Source: Saccharomyces uvarum (Eukaryota; Ascomycota; Saccharomycetes; Saccharomycetales; Saccharomycetaceae). From it: a DNA stretch of 64,000 nucleotides. Positions 33,772 to 43,327 of this stretch are shown one piece after another. Numbering within the stretch: the first letter of the stretch is position 1; each line of letters begins with the position of its first letter. The position numbers and the translations under genes were made by a program. Where the stretch lies: positions 248,001 through 312,000 of the forward strand of contig OX365936.1 in the NCBI GenBank assembly GCA_947243795.1, given 5' to 3'. The notes under the pieces were generated by a model, which was not told the DNA's origin, did no database searches, and saw nothing but the letters and a program-made list of their open reading frames with translations.

Positions 33772-34341
33772 CTATTTGTTCCAGTAGGTCTTGACCTTCT
33801 TGGCAATACACATCAGCCCGTTCAGGGAGTCCTTCCTGCTGTTGAACGCCTCGTGGAAGTCACACTGAATGGTGGCGTCCAGGTTTTCGTCCTCCATATC
33901 GGAGTTCCAGTACACGATCTCCTCTGTGCTGCTTAGGTCGCTATGCGACGACAAGTTGACGTAGTCGTTCAACGAGTCATCCTCTGGCTTTCCCTTGGCA
34001 GTGCTAGCCCGTGCGTGTGGTGACAGAGGGACGTCCATGAGCTGGCTTGCCTCGTTGTCTTTGAAGTGCAGGACATTGTTGGTGTACCCTGACTTGTCCG
34101 TCACGGTGTCGAAGTAGTTGAGGGTGACCCACTTCTTATCATTTATCACCACTTTGAACATCGTGCTGCGTTGGTCCTCACGTCTGGGTATTTGGACCGT
34201 GTAGTTCTGTGCGCTGCTGTCGTACTGCAAAACATACTCTGAGTGTCCCCAGTTATCGAACTCCCCTGTAACGACCAGCTTATCTCCTTTGGAGTACTCT
34301 TTGACCACGTCTTCGGGGATGATAAGTAAAAAACTGGACAT
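33772..34341 (-). CDS. YIL024C-like protein with an AMPK-type glycogen-binding (CBM48) fold
   Basis: The protein has 189 residues from MSSFLLIIPEDVVKEYSKGD, the S. cerevisiae length; the codons before this Met open with GTG. The N-terminal 90 residues look like a CBM48/AMPK1-CBM beta-sandwich: GDKLVVTGEFDNWGHSEYVL, then FKVVINDKKWVTLNYFDTV, the pattern seen in Crp1 and Mdg1. The C-terminal half is polar and Ser/Asp-rich. Function is unknown; S. cerevisiae YIL024C is reported as a Ste12 target. No signal or membrane segment is seen. It lies between IRR1 and YKE4 as expected. Confidence 0.8.
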   Translation of the reverse strand: MSSFLLIIPEDVVKEYSKGDKLVVTGEFDNWGHSEYVLQYDSSAQNYTVQIPRREDQRSTMFKVVINDKKWVTLNYFDTVTDKSGYTNNVLHFKDNEASQLMDVPLSPHARASTAKGKPEDDSLNDYVNLSSHSDLSSTEEIVYWNSDMEDENLDATIQCDFHEAFNSRKDSLNGLMCIAKKVKTYWNK

Positions 34342-34549
34342 TTTTTCCACGGAAACAGAGGTCTCTAAGTTGCTTTGTAAGTGTTTTCCTTTATGTTCCC
34401 TTTTCTTGGCCAGAGATAGTGTTTGATTTGATCTAACTACCGCTGTTTTTGCCTTAGGGAAATCCGGGGAAGTGTCGGTAAATATCAGATAATAAGGATA
34501 TTAACTATAAAATACGTACGGTACATACCAAGCGCCACGTAACGCTGGT

Positions 34550-35599
34550 TCAGTGCTCGTCCATGAGTGCCATGACGGCAAACCCCACAAAAATCGAGCC
34601 CAGCTGTAAGACCCACCGCTTGAACTCTTGGCACTTGCTGTTATGGGTGGAGCTTTGCAGGATCTGAGGCACCACGCTGGTCGTAGCGATGTAAATGAGG
34701 CCACCTGCAGTGAACGGCAACATGAGCTCGGATACACTACCCGATGACGATGTTGCTCCATGGCTGGAGCCCCCAATCTCGTTGATCAGACAGCCAATGG
34801 CGGTGCCAACAACGGCACCGAATGCCGTTATCATCTGGGCTCGTAGGGCCTGTGGGAACGTGAACCCGCTGGAGAGCAAGACAGCAAAGTCGCCCAGCTC
34901 GTGAGGGATCTCGTGGAAAGTAATGGCTATGCTGGTGATTATGCCGACCTGCGCGGAGCTGTAGAACGACGACGCCAGCGCTATGCCATCTGTGATGTGG
35001 TGGGCTATACCCGATATGACGTTCAAGTACGCAGACATGTTGAAGCCCGTCTTCTTTTCTGCGTCTTGGTGCTCGTGGGTATGGCCATGTGAGTGGGAGT
35101 GCATGCCACCGTCGTCGTTGGAGCCACCGGATAGGATCCGCAGTGTTTTGTCCAGGGTCAAGAAGCAGATAAACCCCAGGAAGATGGCAACCCCAACCAT
35201 CATGCCATTGTCTGCGCCACCGCCGATAAGGCTTTCCGGGATGATGTGCAAGAAGACGTCACCCAGCAGTGACCCCAGTGAAAATGAAACCAGCAAGGGC
35301 AGCGTCAAGCTTGCAGGATCGGTTCTGCGCAGTCCAGGGACCACCAGCACGAAGAGACACGGCATGAACTGTATGATCAGGATGGCCACGAGAGCGTTGT
35401 AGCGGGGGCCCAGGGCGAACACGTAGTCCTGCAGGAAGTGCACCAGCGGGTAGAGGACGGATTCCTGCTTCAAGATTACAGAGCCCTGCTTGAACTCGTG
35501 CTCTGCGCCCTGGCCATGAGCATGATTATGGTGGAGCCCATGGGCCAATACTGCAGGGGCCATGCCCAGCAAATAAGAACAAACCTGGAACGCCTTCAT
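34550..35599 (-). CDS. YKE4: ZIP-family zinc transporter Yke4 (ER)
   Basis: The protein has 349 residues from MKAFQVCSYLLGMAPAVLAHG, which gives a clean signal-like N-terminus; the frame stays open 21 codons further upstream but that extension is unlikely. It belongs to the LIV-1/KE4 subfamily: His-rich segments near the N-terminus (HHNHAHGQG) and in the cytosolic loop (HSHSHGHTHEH), HHITDGIALA in the fourth-helix region and HEIPHELGDF in the metalloprotease-like motif. Seven to eight hydrophobic segments are visible. Yke4 moves zinc across the ER membrane in either direction depending on zinc status. The GC-rich codon use makes several antisense shadow frames. Confidence 0.92.
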   Translation of the reverse strand: MKAFQVCSYLLGMAPAVLAHGLHHNHAHGQGAEHEFKQGSVILKQESVLYPLVHFLQDYVFALGPRYNALVAILIIQFMPCLFVLVVPGLRRTDPASLTLPLLVSFSLGSLLGDVFLHIIPESLIGGGADNGMMVGVAIFLGFICFLTLDKTLRILSGGSNDDGGMHSHSHGHTHEHQDAEKKTGFNMSAYLNVISGIAHHITDGIALASSFYSSAQVGIITSIAITFHEIPHELGDFAVLLSSGFTFPQALRAQMITAFGAVVGTAIGCLINEIGGSSHGATSSSGSVSELMLPFTAGGLIYIATTSVVPQILQSSTHNSKCQEFKRWVLQLGSIFVGFAVMALMDEH

Positions 35600-36318
35600 G
35601 CTAAACACGGTCGCGATTCTTGCTATGCTTCTTCTCTTTGCCTCGCCAGTAACGCTTTCCACTTTTATTTTTTTTTTTTCACAGGGACTTTTTACTTTAA
35701 TACTACAAAAAAACTGGAAAACTTCATACCTGAGGAATCAAGGGCGAACCACTTCCGTAGCAACGCACATGCATTGCGCATTGCGTGTGACTGTGCATTC
35801 GGGACTTGCCACGTAGAATACTGCACGGTCACCAAACTGATCTTATATCTATCTCCATTCTCTGCGTCCTTTTTAGCTATACTTTTTCTAAAATCTCTAT
35901 ATATACCACCTAAACAATAAAACATGCTTGAAGAAAAAAAAAAAAAAAAGATAGAGAGAGAACGCAACAAAGCACATCAACAGGACACGACAGGCCCAAC
36001 AAATACGTGTGACAGAGTGCCTCACACTACTGGCCCTCTTGGTTGTAGCCAACAGCAACACTTCCCTTAGACACCTGCGCAGCGTTGCCCGGCTGGGAGG
36101 ATTTTTCTTCTCTTTTTCGCCCAGTGGAAAGTCTCAGTCATTATGGCCAAAGAGACTAGTTGAGTAGCCATGTACTCCGCAAGTAGGTTATCAGCAGCAG
36201 CTTTGAATAAGGACCACAAGACCAGCTAGCTGAGCATAAGAGGGCAGGACCGTGCTTATAGTGTTTCCCCCGTTTTTTCATTTTTTTCTCACCACCACAG
36301 CGATTGCTATTTCGATTC
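35600..36318. promoter_or_regulatory. Divergent YKE4/TIM44 intergenic region
   Basis: These 719 bases contain homopolymer runs (a T run near 35667-35680, an A15 run at about 35935-35949) and a GC-rich stretch near 36060-36130. Small frames here lack family features. No specific regulator site is claimed. Confidence 0.5.
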
Positions 36319-37632
36319 ATGTACAGATCGACTCTTACTACGACCACGACCGCCGCCGCCGCCGCCGCCGCAGGCTCTAGGACGCTCGCCGCCGGGTGTA
36401 GGCCCCAGGATGCAGGGCTCCTCATTGCCAGGGCCCTGTTCTCCACTTCCGTCACTCGTGCCCAAGGTGGAAACCCTCGATCGCCACTACAGATTTTCCG
36501 CGACACATTCAAAAAGGAGTGGGACAAGTCCCAGGAGCTGCAGGAGAACATCAAGACGTTGCAGGATGCCTCAGGGAAGCTGGGCGAGTCCGAGGCTTAC
36601 AAGAAGGCCAGAGAGGCCTACCTGAGGGCCCAGAGAGGGTCCACGATCGTGGGCAAGACGTTGAAGAAGACCGGTGAGACCGTCGAGCACATAGCCACCA
36701 AGGCGTGGGACTCCGAACTCGGTAAGAATACAAGAAAGGCCGCTTCTGCCACGGCGAAGAAGCTGGACGAGAGCTTCGAGCCCGTCAGACAGACCAAGAT
36801 CTACAAGGAGGTCTCCGAGGTCATCGACGATGGCGAGAGCTCCCGGTATGGTGGGTTTATCACCAAAGAGCAAAGAAGGCTCAAGCGTGAGAAGGACCTG
36901 GCCTCCGGGAAAAGACACAGGGCGGTTAAGAGCAACGACGAGGCGGGCACGGCAGTGGTCGCCACAAACATCGAGTCCAAGGAATCGTTCGGCAAGAAGG
37001 TCGAGGACTTCAAGGAGAAGACCGCTGTGGGCCGTTCCATACAATCGTTAAAGAACAGATTGTGGGACGAAAGCGAAAACCCTCTGATCGTCATCATGAG
37101 GAAAGTGACCAACAAAGTGGGCGGGTTCTTCGCGGAAACTGAATCGTCCCGTGTGTACAGCCAGTTCAAGATGATGGACCCCACTTTTTCGAACGAAAAT
37201 TTCACCAGACACCTGAGAGAGTACATCGTTCCGGAGATCCTCGAAGCGTACGTGAAAGGCGACGTCAAAGTCCTGAAGAAATGGTTCAGTGAGGCCCCCT
37301 TCAACGTCTACGCCGCTCAGCAGAAGATCTTCAAAGAGCAGGACGTCTTTGCCGACGGCCGTATCCTGGATATCAGGGGCGTCGAGATCGTCAGTGCAAA
37401 GCTGTTGGCCCCTCAAGACATCCCAGTCTTGGTGGTCGGGTGCAGAGCGCAGGAAATTAACCTCTACAGAAAGAGGAAAACCGGCGAGATCGCCGCCGGC
37501 GACGAAGCCAACATCCTAATGAGCTCGTATGCCATGGTCTTTACCAGAGACCCAGAGCAAATCGACGACGACGAAACAGAGGGCTGGAAGATCTTGGAGT
37601 TTGTTCGCGGGGGTTCTAGGCAATTTACCTGA
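36319..37632 (+). CDS. TIM44: Mitochondrial import motor adaptor Tim44
   Basis: The protein has 437 residues from the ATG at 36319 (MYRSTLTTTTT); the frame is open further up only from non-ATG codons. The presequence is Arg/Ser/Thr-rich and contains a run of seven Ala coded by GCC repeats (36351-36371), which I do not recall in S. cerevisiae (431 residues). The mature protein has a helical N-terminal half that binds Hsp70 and the Tim17/23 channel, and the conserved Tim44 C-terminal domain from about residue 235 (MMDPTFSNENFTRHLREYIV). Tim44 tethers mitochondrial Hsp70 to the TIM23 channel on the matrix side. Confidence 0.95.
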   Translation: MYRSTLTTTTTAAAAAAAGSRTLAAGCRPQDAGLLIARALFSTSVTRAQGGNPRSPLQIFRDTFKKEWDKSQELQENIKTLQDASGKLGESEAYKKAREAYLRAQRGSTIVGKTLKKTGETVEHIATKAWDSELGKNTRKAASATAKKLDESFEPVRQTKIYKEVSEVIDDGESSRYGGFITKEQRRLKREKDLASGKRHRAVKSNDEAGTAVVATNIESKESFGKKVEDFKEKTAVGRSIQSLKNRLWDESENPLIVIMRKVTNKVGGFFAETESSRVYSQFKMMDPTFSNENFTRHLREYIVPEILEAYVKGDVKVLKKWFSEAPFNVYAAQQKIFKEQDVFADGRILDIRGVEIVSAKLLAPQDIPVLVVGCRAQEINLYRKRKTGEIAAGDEANILMSSYAMVFTRDPEQIDDDETEGWKILEFVRGGSRQFT

Positions 37633-38997
<1,365 letters not shown>

Positions 38998-39142
38998 TTT
39001 TGAAGTGGGCATATAAGAGGGAACAAACAACCAAATAAACAAGCGAACGAACAAAAAAATTTATATGCATGTATGTATCATTATAATTAGTATTATAAAT
39101 ATTATAATCTAAAGTACGAAGCAACAAAAAAGGGAAATAAGG

Positions 39143-39928
39143 CTAATTTTGCCCTCCATTCCATTTACAGCAGTCTTCGAATTTGACCAAGTTCCCACCA
39201 AATATATCCAAGGAACTACCAAATGTCAAATCCACCTTACCGTGACTTAATTCATCAACCAATCTCAAATCATCAATACTTTTGGCTCCACCGGCATAAA
39301 CGATTTTCAAATCGTCGTAATTCTTGGTCCATTCGTATAATTTAGACACCAGTTGTTCATCGATACCACCGCACAAACCTTCAACATCGGCGGCGTGAAT
39401 CAGAAACTCATTCGTATACTCCTTCAGTTCTCGGAACGTTTCCGCGTTAAGCTCGAGGTCGGTTAAGGTCTGCCACTTGTTCATTGCGACAATCCAACGT
39501 CCATCTTGCGTCTTCCTACAACTTAAATCTACAACAATACGGTCTTTGCCACATAGTCTTGCCAACGTTTCCAACCGCTTCAATTGGAAACTGCCCTCTT
39601 TGGTAAAGAGCCAACTAGTGACAATCACTTTACTAGCCCATTGTAACCATTCCAAGCAGTTTGTATCGTTAATTCCCCCACCCACTTGTAAGAATTGTGG
39701 TGATTTTTGAAGGGCCTCGCGTGCAGCATTGTCATTGTTGGGCCCTAGCTTAATAACGTGGCACCCTTGGACGTTGTGATCTTTATATAATTTGGCATAA
39801 TACGAAGACGGATGTTGGGATACAAAATTCGTCGTTGGAGTGTCTTCCTCTTTACTAGTCAGCGTGCCACCCACAATTTGTTTGACTTCCCCGTTATGCA
39901 AATCTATACACCCAATAAATTTTGTCAT
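39143..39928 (-). CDS. HIS6: 5'ProFAR isomerase of histidine biosynthesis
   Basis: The 261-residue protein starts [20 protein letters not shown] and has the eukaryotic HisA-type TIM-barrel signature: an early catalytic Asp in CIDLHNG, a phosphate-binding QVGGGIND, and [12 protein letters not shown] near the C-terminus. It converts phosphoribosylformimino-AICAR-phosphate to its ribulosyl form, the fourth step of histidine synthesis. Its promoter carries a Gcn4 site (40016-40022), consistent with general amino-acid control. It is divergent with FAF1 across 273 bases. Confidence 0.95.
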   Translation of the reverse strand: MTKFIGCIDLHNGEVKQIVGGTLTSKEEDTPTTNFVSQHPSSYYAKLYKDHNVQGCHVIKLGPNNDNAAREALQKSPQFLQVGGGINDTNCLEWLQWASKVIVTSWLFTKEGSFQLKRLETLARLCGKDRIVVDLSCRKTQDGRWIVAMNKWQTLTDLELNAETFRELKEYTNEFLIHAADVEGLCGGIDEQLVSKLYEWTKNYDDLKIVYAGGAKSIDDLRLVDELSHGKVDLTFGSSLDIFGGNLVKFEDCCKWNGGQN

Positions 39929-40015
39929 CTTTTTATTTGTTTCCTAGCCTTGGAGGTGTAAGCCGATGCGTAAGATAGATGTCTCAATACACTTTTGATG
40001 ATCTTCTATTCGATA

Positions 40016-40022
40016 TGACTCA
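40016..40022. promoter_or_regulatory. Gcn4 site upstream of HIS6
   Basis: TGACTCA is the exact Gcn4 core, 88-94 bases upstream of the HIS6 start. Gcn4 activates HIS6 during amino-acid starvation. Confidence 0.8.
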
Positions 40023-40103
40023 AGCTTGGCAATGGACCCTTTGCTGAATTTTTCAGCATTCGTCCCATGCGACCGTGGAAATGCCACCTCTTTATTTCCG
40101 TTC

Positions 40104-40132
40104 CTGAAAAACTTTTTGGCGATGAGATGAGC
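40104..40132. promoter_or_regulatory. RRPE-like and PAC motifs upstream of FAF1
   Basis: TGAAAAACTTTTT (40104-40116) resembles the RRPE element, and GCGATGAGATGAGC (40119-40132) contains the PAC core GCGATGAG. This pair marks ribosome-biogenesis promoters bound by Stb3 and Dot6/Tod6. It lies 70-98 bases before the FAF1 start. Confidence 0.7.
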
Positions 40133-40201
40133 TAAATTAACACCTGTAACAATAATAATGGTGATATTCAGAGCATGAACGAAGCAACCTGTTGTTAAAA
40201 G

Positions 40202-41248
40202 ATGAAGAGCGATGACGAGGAATATGTTAGGCAAATGGAACTACAAAGGAAAGCCTTTGAAAGCCAGTTTGGATCTCTAGAGTCCATGGGATTCGAAGAT
40301 AAAACAAAAAATATACAGGCTGAAGAAGATACCAACTCCGGTTCAGACGGTGAGAAGGACAGTTCAGACGATGCTGGTGATCTTGAAAACGCCAATAGAA
40401 ACGACTTTTCCTCTTCCGAGGAGGAGGCGGGGGATAGTGTAAGCGATGACGATGACGAACAGAAATCCAAGGTGAAAAAGCAACCCAAAGTTATCAAGTT
40501 CAGTGGGCCCAGTGATGTTTACGTCCCTCCAAGTAAAAAGACACAGAAACTACTGAGGAGCGGTAAGACATTATCGCAAATAAATAAGAAGTTGGAGAGC
40601 ACTGAAGCTAAGGAGGAAAAAGAGGATGAGACTGTGGAAGCAGAGAATTTGCAAAATGACCTGGAGTTGCAGCAATTTCTAAGAGAGTCACACTTGTTGA
40701 GTGCCTTCAGCAACGGTGGAAGCAACCCTGCGGACAGTGGAGTAGCGTTGACTTTGCAAAGTATGGGCGGTGGTAACGATGACGGTATAGCATACCAAGA
40801 TGACCAAGTGATTGGGAAGGCTAGATCGCGTACATTGGAAATGAGACTAAGCAGACTGTCGAAGGTGAATGGACACCAGGAGAAAATAAACAAACTGGAA
40901 AAAGTGCCCATGCATATTAGAAAGGGAATGGTCGGCAAACACGTTCAAAGGATTAAAAAATACGAACAAGAAGCTGCAGAAGGTGGGATTGTCTTGTCAA
41001 AGGTGAAAAAGGGGCAATTTAGAAAAATTGAATCGACATACAAGAAAGACATCGAAAGGCGTATTGGTGGAAGCATCAAGGCCAGAGACAAAGAAAGAGC
41101 TACCAGAAGGGAGCGTGGTCTGAAGATCACCAGTGTAGGCAGGTCCACGAGGAACGGGTTGATTTTATCCAAAAAAGACATTGATCGTATCAGCGGGAAC
41201 AATAAGGGCAGCGGTAAATTCAACGGTAAAAAGAATTCCCGTCGCTAA
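40202..41248 (+). CDS. FAF1: Faf1, pre-18S rRNA processing factor
   Basis: The 348-residue protein begins MKSDDEEYVRQMELQRKAFE. It is strongly charged, with an acidic Ser-rich segment in the first third and a basic C-terminal third (KKGQFRKIESTYKKDIERR, ending NGKKNSRR), typical of nucleolar assembly factors. Faf1 works with Krr1 in 40S subunit assembly and is needed for cleavage at sites A0-A2 of pre-rRNA. Its promoter has the RRPE/PAC pair expected for this regulon. It is divergent with HIS6. Confidence 0.93.
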   Translation: MKSDDEEYVRQMELQRKAFESQFGSLESMGFEDKTKNIQAEEDTNSGSDGEKDSSDDAGDLENANRNDFSSSEEEAGDSVSDDDDEQKSKVKKQPKVIKFSGPSDVYVPPSKKTQKLLRSGKTLSQINKKLESTEAKEEKEDETVEAENLQNDLELQQFLRESHLLSAFSNGGSNPADSGVALTLQSMGGGNDDGIAYQDDQVIGKARSRTLEMRLSRLSKVNGHQEKINKLEKVPMHIRKGMVGKHVQRIKKYEQEAAEGGIVLSKVKKGQFRKIESTYKKDIERRIGGSIKARDKERATRRERGLKITSVGRSTRNGLILSKKDIDRISGNNKGSGKFNGKKNSRR

Positions 41249-41846
41249 GTTAGCTACGACGTCAAGCAGTGCACAAAAAACCCTGGCCATGAAACAATTC
41301 AGTTTCCAACCCGCTAGATAGAATATAAATGAAAACTTACACACATTTTATTTCTCTCTTTGGGGAGAACAGAAGTTCTTCTTTTAATATAATTGGACAT
41401 GACAACAAATGCGTGTAATGATGGTAGGCATGACTAACACCCGTACCCCCAATTCTAGAACCCAAACATTACACTAGATTCAAAACCCAAGCAAGTGCCC
41501 TTTTATCATTTTCCGAAAATAAAACAGAACTATTTTATCCGGAAAAAAGCAAAGAGTTTTCTAAGGGCCGGGCGGAGAGACGGGTCTGTTTGAGCCTAGC
41601 CGGCAACCTAAGATGCCAGGATCCCCGGTGAGACGTTCCCTTGCTGAACGGAGAGGCTTTCCTTCCAGGCGGCAACTCTCCAGGCCGACATTACTCTGGA
41701 AACTCTGTTTGCAGCATCGTGCAGTTTGAATAATCTTTCACACTTGACAAAAGTAGTTATAGATATTCTATAAGACTATATTGTTATTATCAACATCTGC
41801 TATTTTCCAACTAAAAAATATCAAGAAACCACAAAGTTATTGAACA
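41249..41846. promoter_or_regulatory. RPL2B promoter region with Rap1-type sites
   Basis: ACACCCGTACCCC at 41437-41449 closely matches the Rap1 consensus of ribosomal-protein genes, and ACCCAAACATT at 41460-41470 is a weaker second candidate, giving the paired arrangement usual in these promoters. T-rich and A-rich tracts follow. A GC-rich segment at 41564-41700 is unusual and is discussed as a finding. Confidence 0.7.
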
Positions 41847-43024
41847 ATGGGTATGTCAATATTATGATACACTATTATGGCAGATACAAGGAAGACTATC
41901 ATCAGAATTAGACGTTATTAAACTGGTACACTTAATATTTCACCCTTTTTTATATTTCACAAGAGGAACAGGAGTAGCAGACATCTCCGCAACTGTTACA
42001 GGATAACGGCTACACACCTTACGATTTTTCTAAACAAACGGAAACGTAGCGTACATGGGGAATTTATGACTACTACTAGACTTTTGATGAATAATTCACG
42101 TTGACAGTATACATGTGGAAAATAAACATTACTGTTTGTACTTTCTGATTAGGATGGCGTGTTTAGAACGTTTAGAACCTGTTTTATTTTGCTATCTTTA
42201 AGAATAAAAAATTTTGAAGAAATTTTTTTACTAACATGAATGTTTTTTATCTTATTTTCACAGGTAGAGTTATTCGTAACCAAAGAAAGGGTGCTGGTTC
42301 TATCTTCACCTCTCACACCAGATTAAGACAAGGTGCTGCCAAGTTGAGAACTTTGGATTATGCTGAACGTCACGGTTACATCCGTGGTATCGTGAAGCAA
42401 ATTGTCCATGACTCCGGTAGAGGTGCTCCATTGGCCAAGGTTGTTTTCCGTGACCCATACAAGTACAGATTACGTGAAGAAATCTTCATTGCTAACGAAG
42501 GTGTCCACACTGGTCAATTCATTTACGCCGGTAAGAAGGCTTCTTTGAACGTCGGTAACGTCTTGCCATTGGGTGTCGTCCCAGAAGGTACCATTGTTTC
42601 CAACGTTGAAGAAAAGCCAGGTGACAGAGGTGCTCTAGCTAGATCTTCTGGTAACTACGTTATCATCATTGGTCACAACCCAGATGAAAACAAGACCAGA
42701 GTCAGATTACCATCCGGTGCCAAGAAGGTCATTTCTTCTGACGCCAGAGGTGTCATCGGTGTCATTGCCGGTGGTGGTAGAGTTGACAAACCATTGTTGA
42801 AGGCTGGTCGTGCTTTCCACAAGTACAGATTGAAGAGAAACTCCTGGCCAAAGACTCGTGGTGTTGCCATGAATCCAGTTGACCATCCTCACGGTGGTGG
42901 TAACCATCAACATATTGGTAAGGCTTCTACTATCTCTAGAGGTGCCGTTTCTGGTCAAAAGGCTGGTTTGATTGCTGCCAGAAGAACCGGTTTACTACGT
43001 GGTTCTCAAAAGACCCAAGATTAA
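41847..43024 (+). CDS. RPL2B: Ribosomal protein L2 (uL2), two exons
   Basis: Exon 1 is only ATGG (41847-41850). The intron runs from 41851 (GTATGT) to 42263 (CAG), 413 bases, with a perfect branch site TACTAAC at 42229-42235, 28 bases before the 3' splice site. Exon 2 is 42264-43024. The joined product has 254 residues, starts [16 protein letters not shown] and ends GSQKTQD, matching yeast L2. The conserved peptidyl-transferase-region segment [17 protein letters not shown] is intact, including the key His. Codon bias is extreme, as for highly expressed genes. Frames starting inside the intron (42236) do not reflect the true start. RPL2A is the expected paralogue elsewhere. Confidence 0.97.
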
Positions 43025-43327
43025 TCTCTTTAATCTTGGTTTCTTCCTTCTGTCATATTATTTTATCAATTTTCTTTAAATATTATATATAATTTAATCC
43101 GAAACGTTCCTTATAAAGTGATATTTCCATGCATACTTTTTTTTAACATAGCTTCGTACAGTTTTCTTCATTTTGATTTTGATTCCCCGGTCTCCTCTCG
43201 AAACGTTCCTGCAAATCATAGACATCATTAGAAAATATGTAAGCGTTATGAGTGCTTCAATTATATAGTATTTAAAATTATACGAGATAAACTTATTTAT
43301 GGAAGCGACTGGGGATATTGAGCACCT
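43025..43327. other. Convergent 3' region RPL2B/VID28
   Basis: 303 AT-rich bases between converging genes, with an ATTATATATAATTTAAT stretch near 43082. No gene is seen. Confidence 0.6.

Noticed and set aside
35438-35920. 160-codon frame antisense to YKE4 and its promoter
   Set aside because: It overlaps a well-supported gene and has no features of its own.
42236-42263. ATG start for RPL2B inside the intron
   Set aside because: It would add non-conserved residues; the GTATGT, TACTAAC and CAG signals and the ATGG first exon give the exact L2 sequence.
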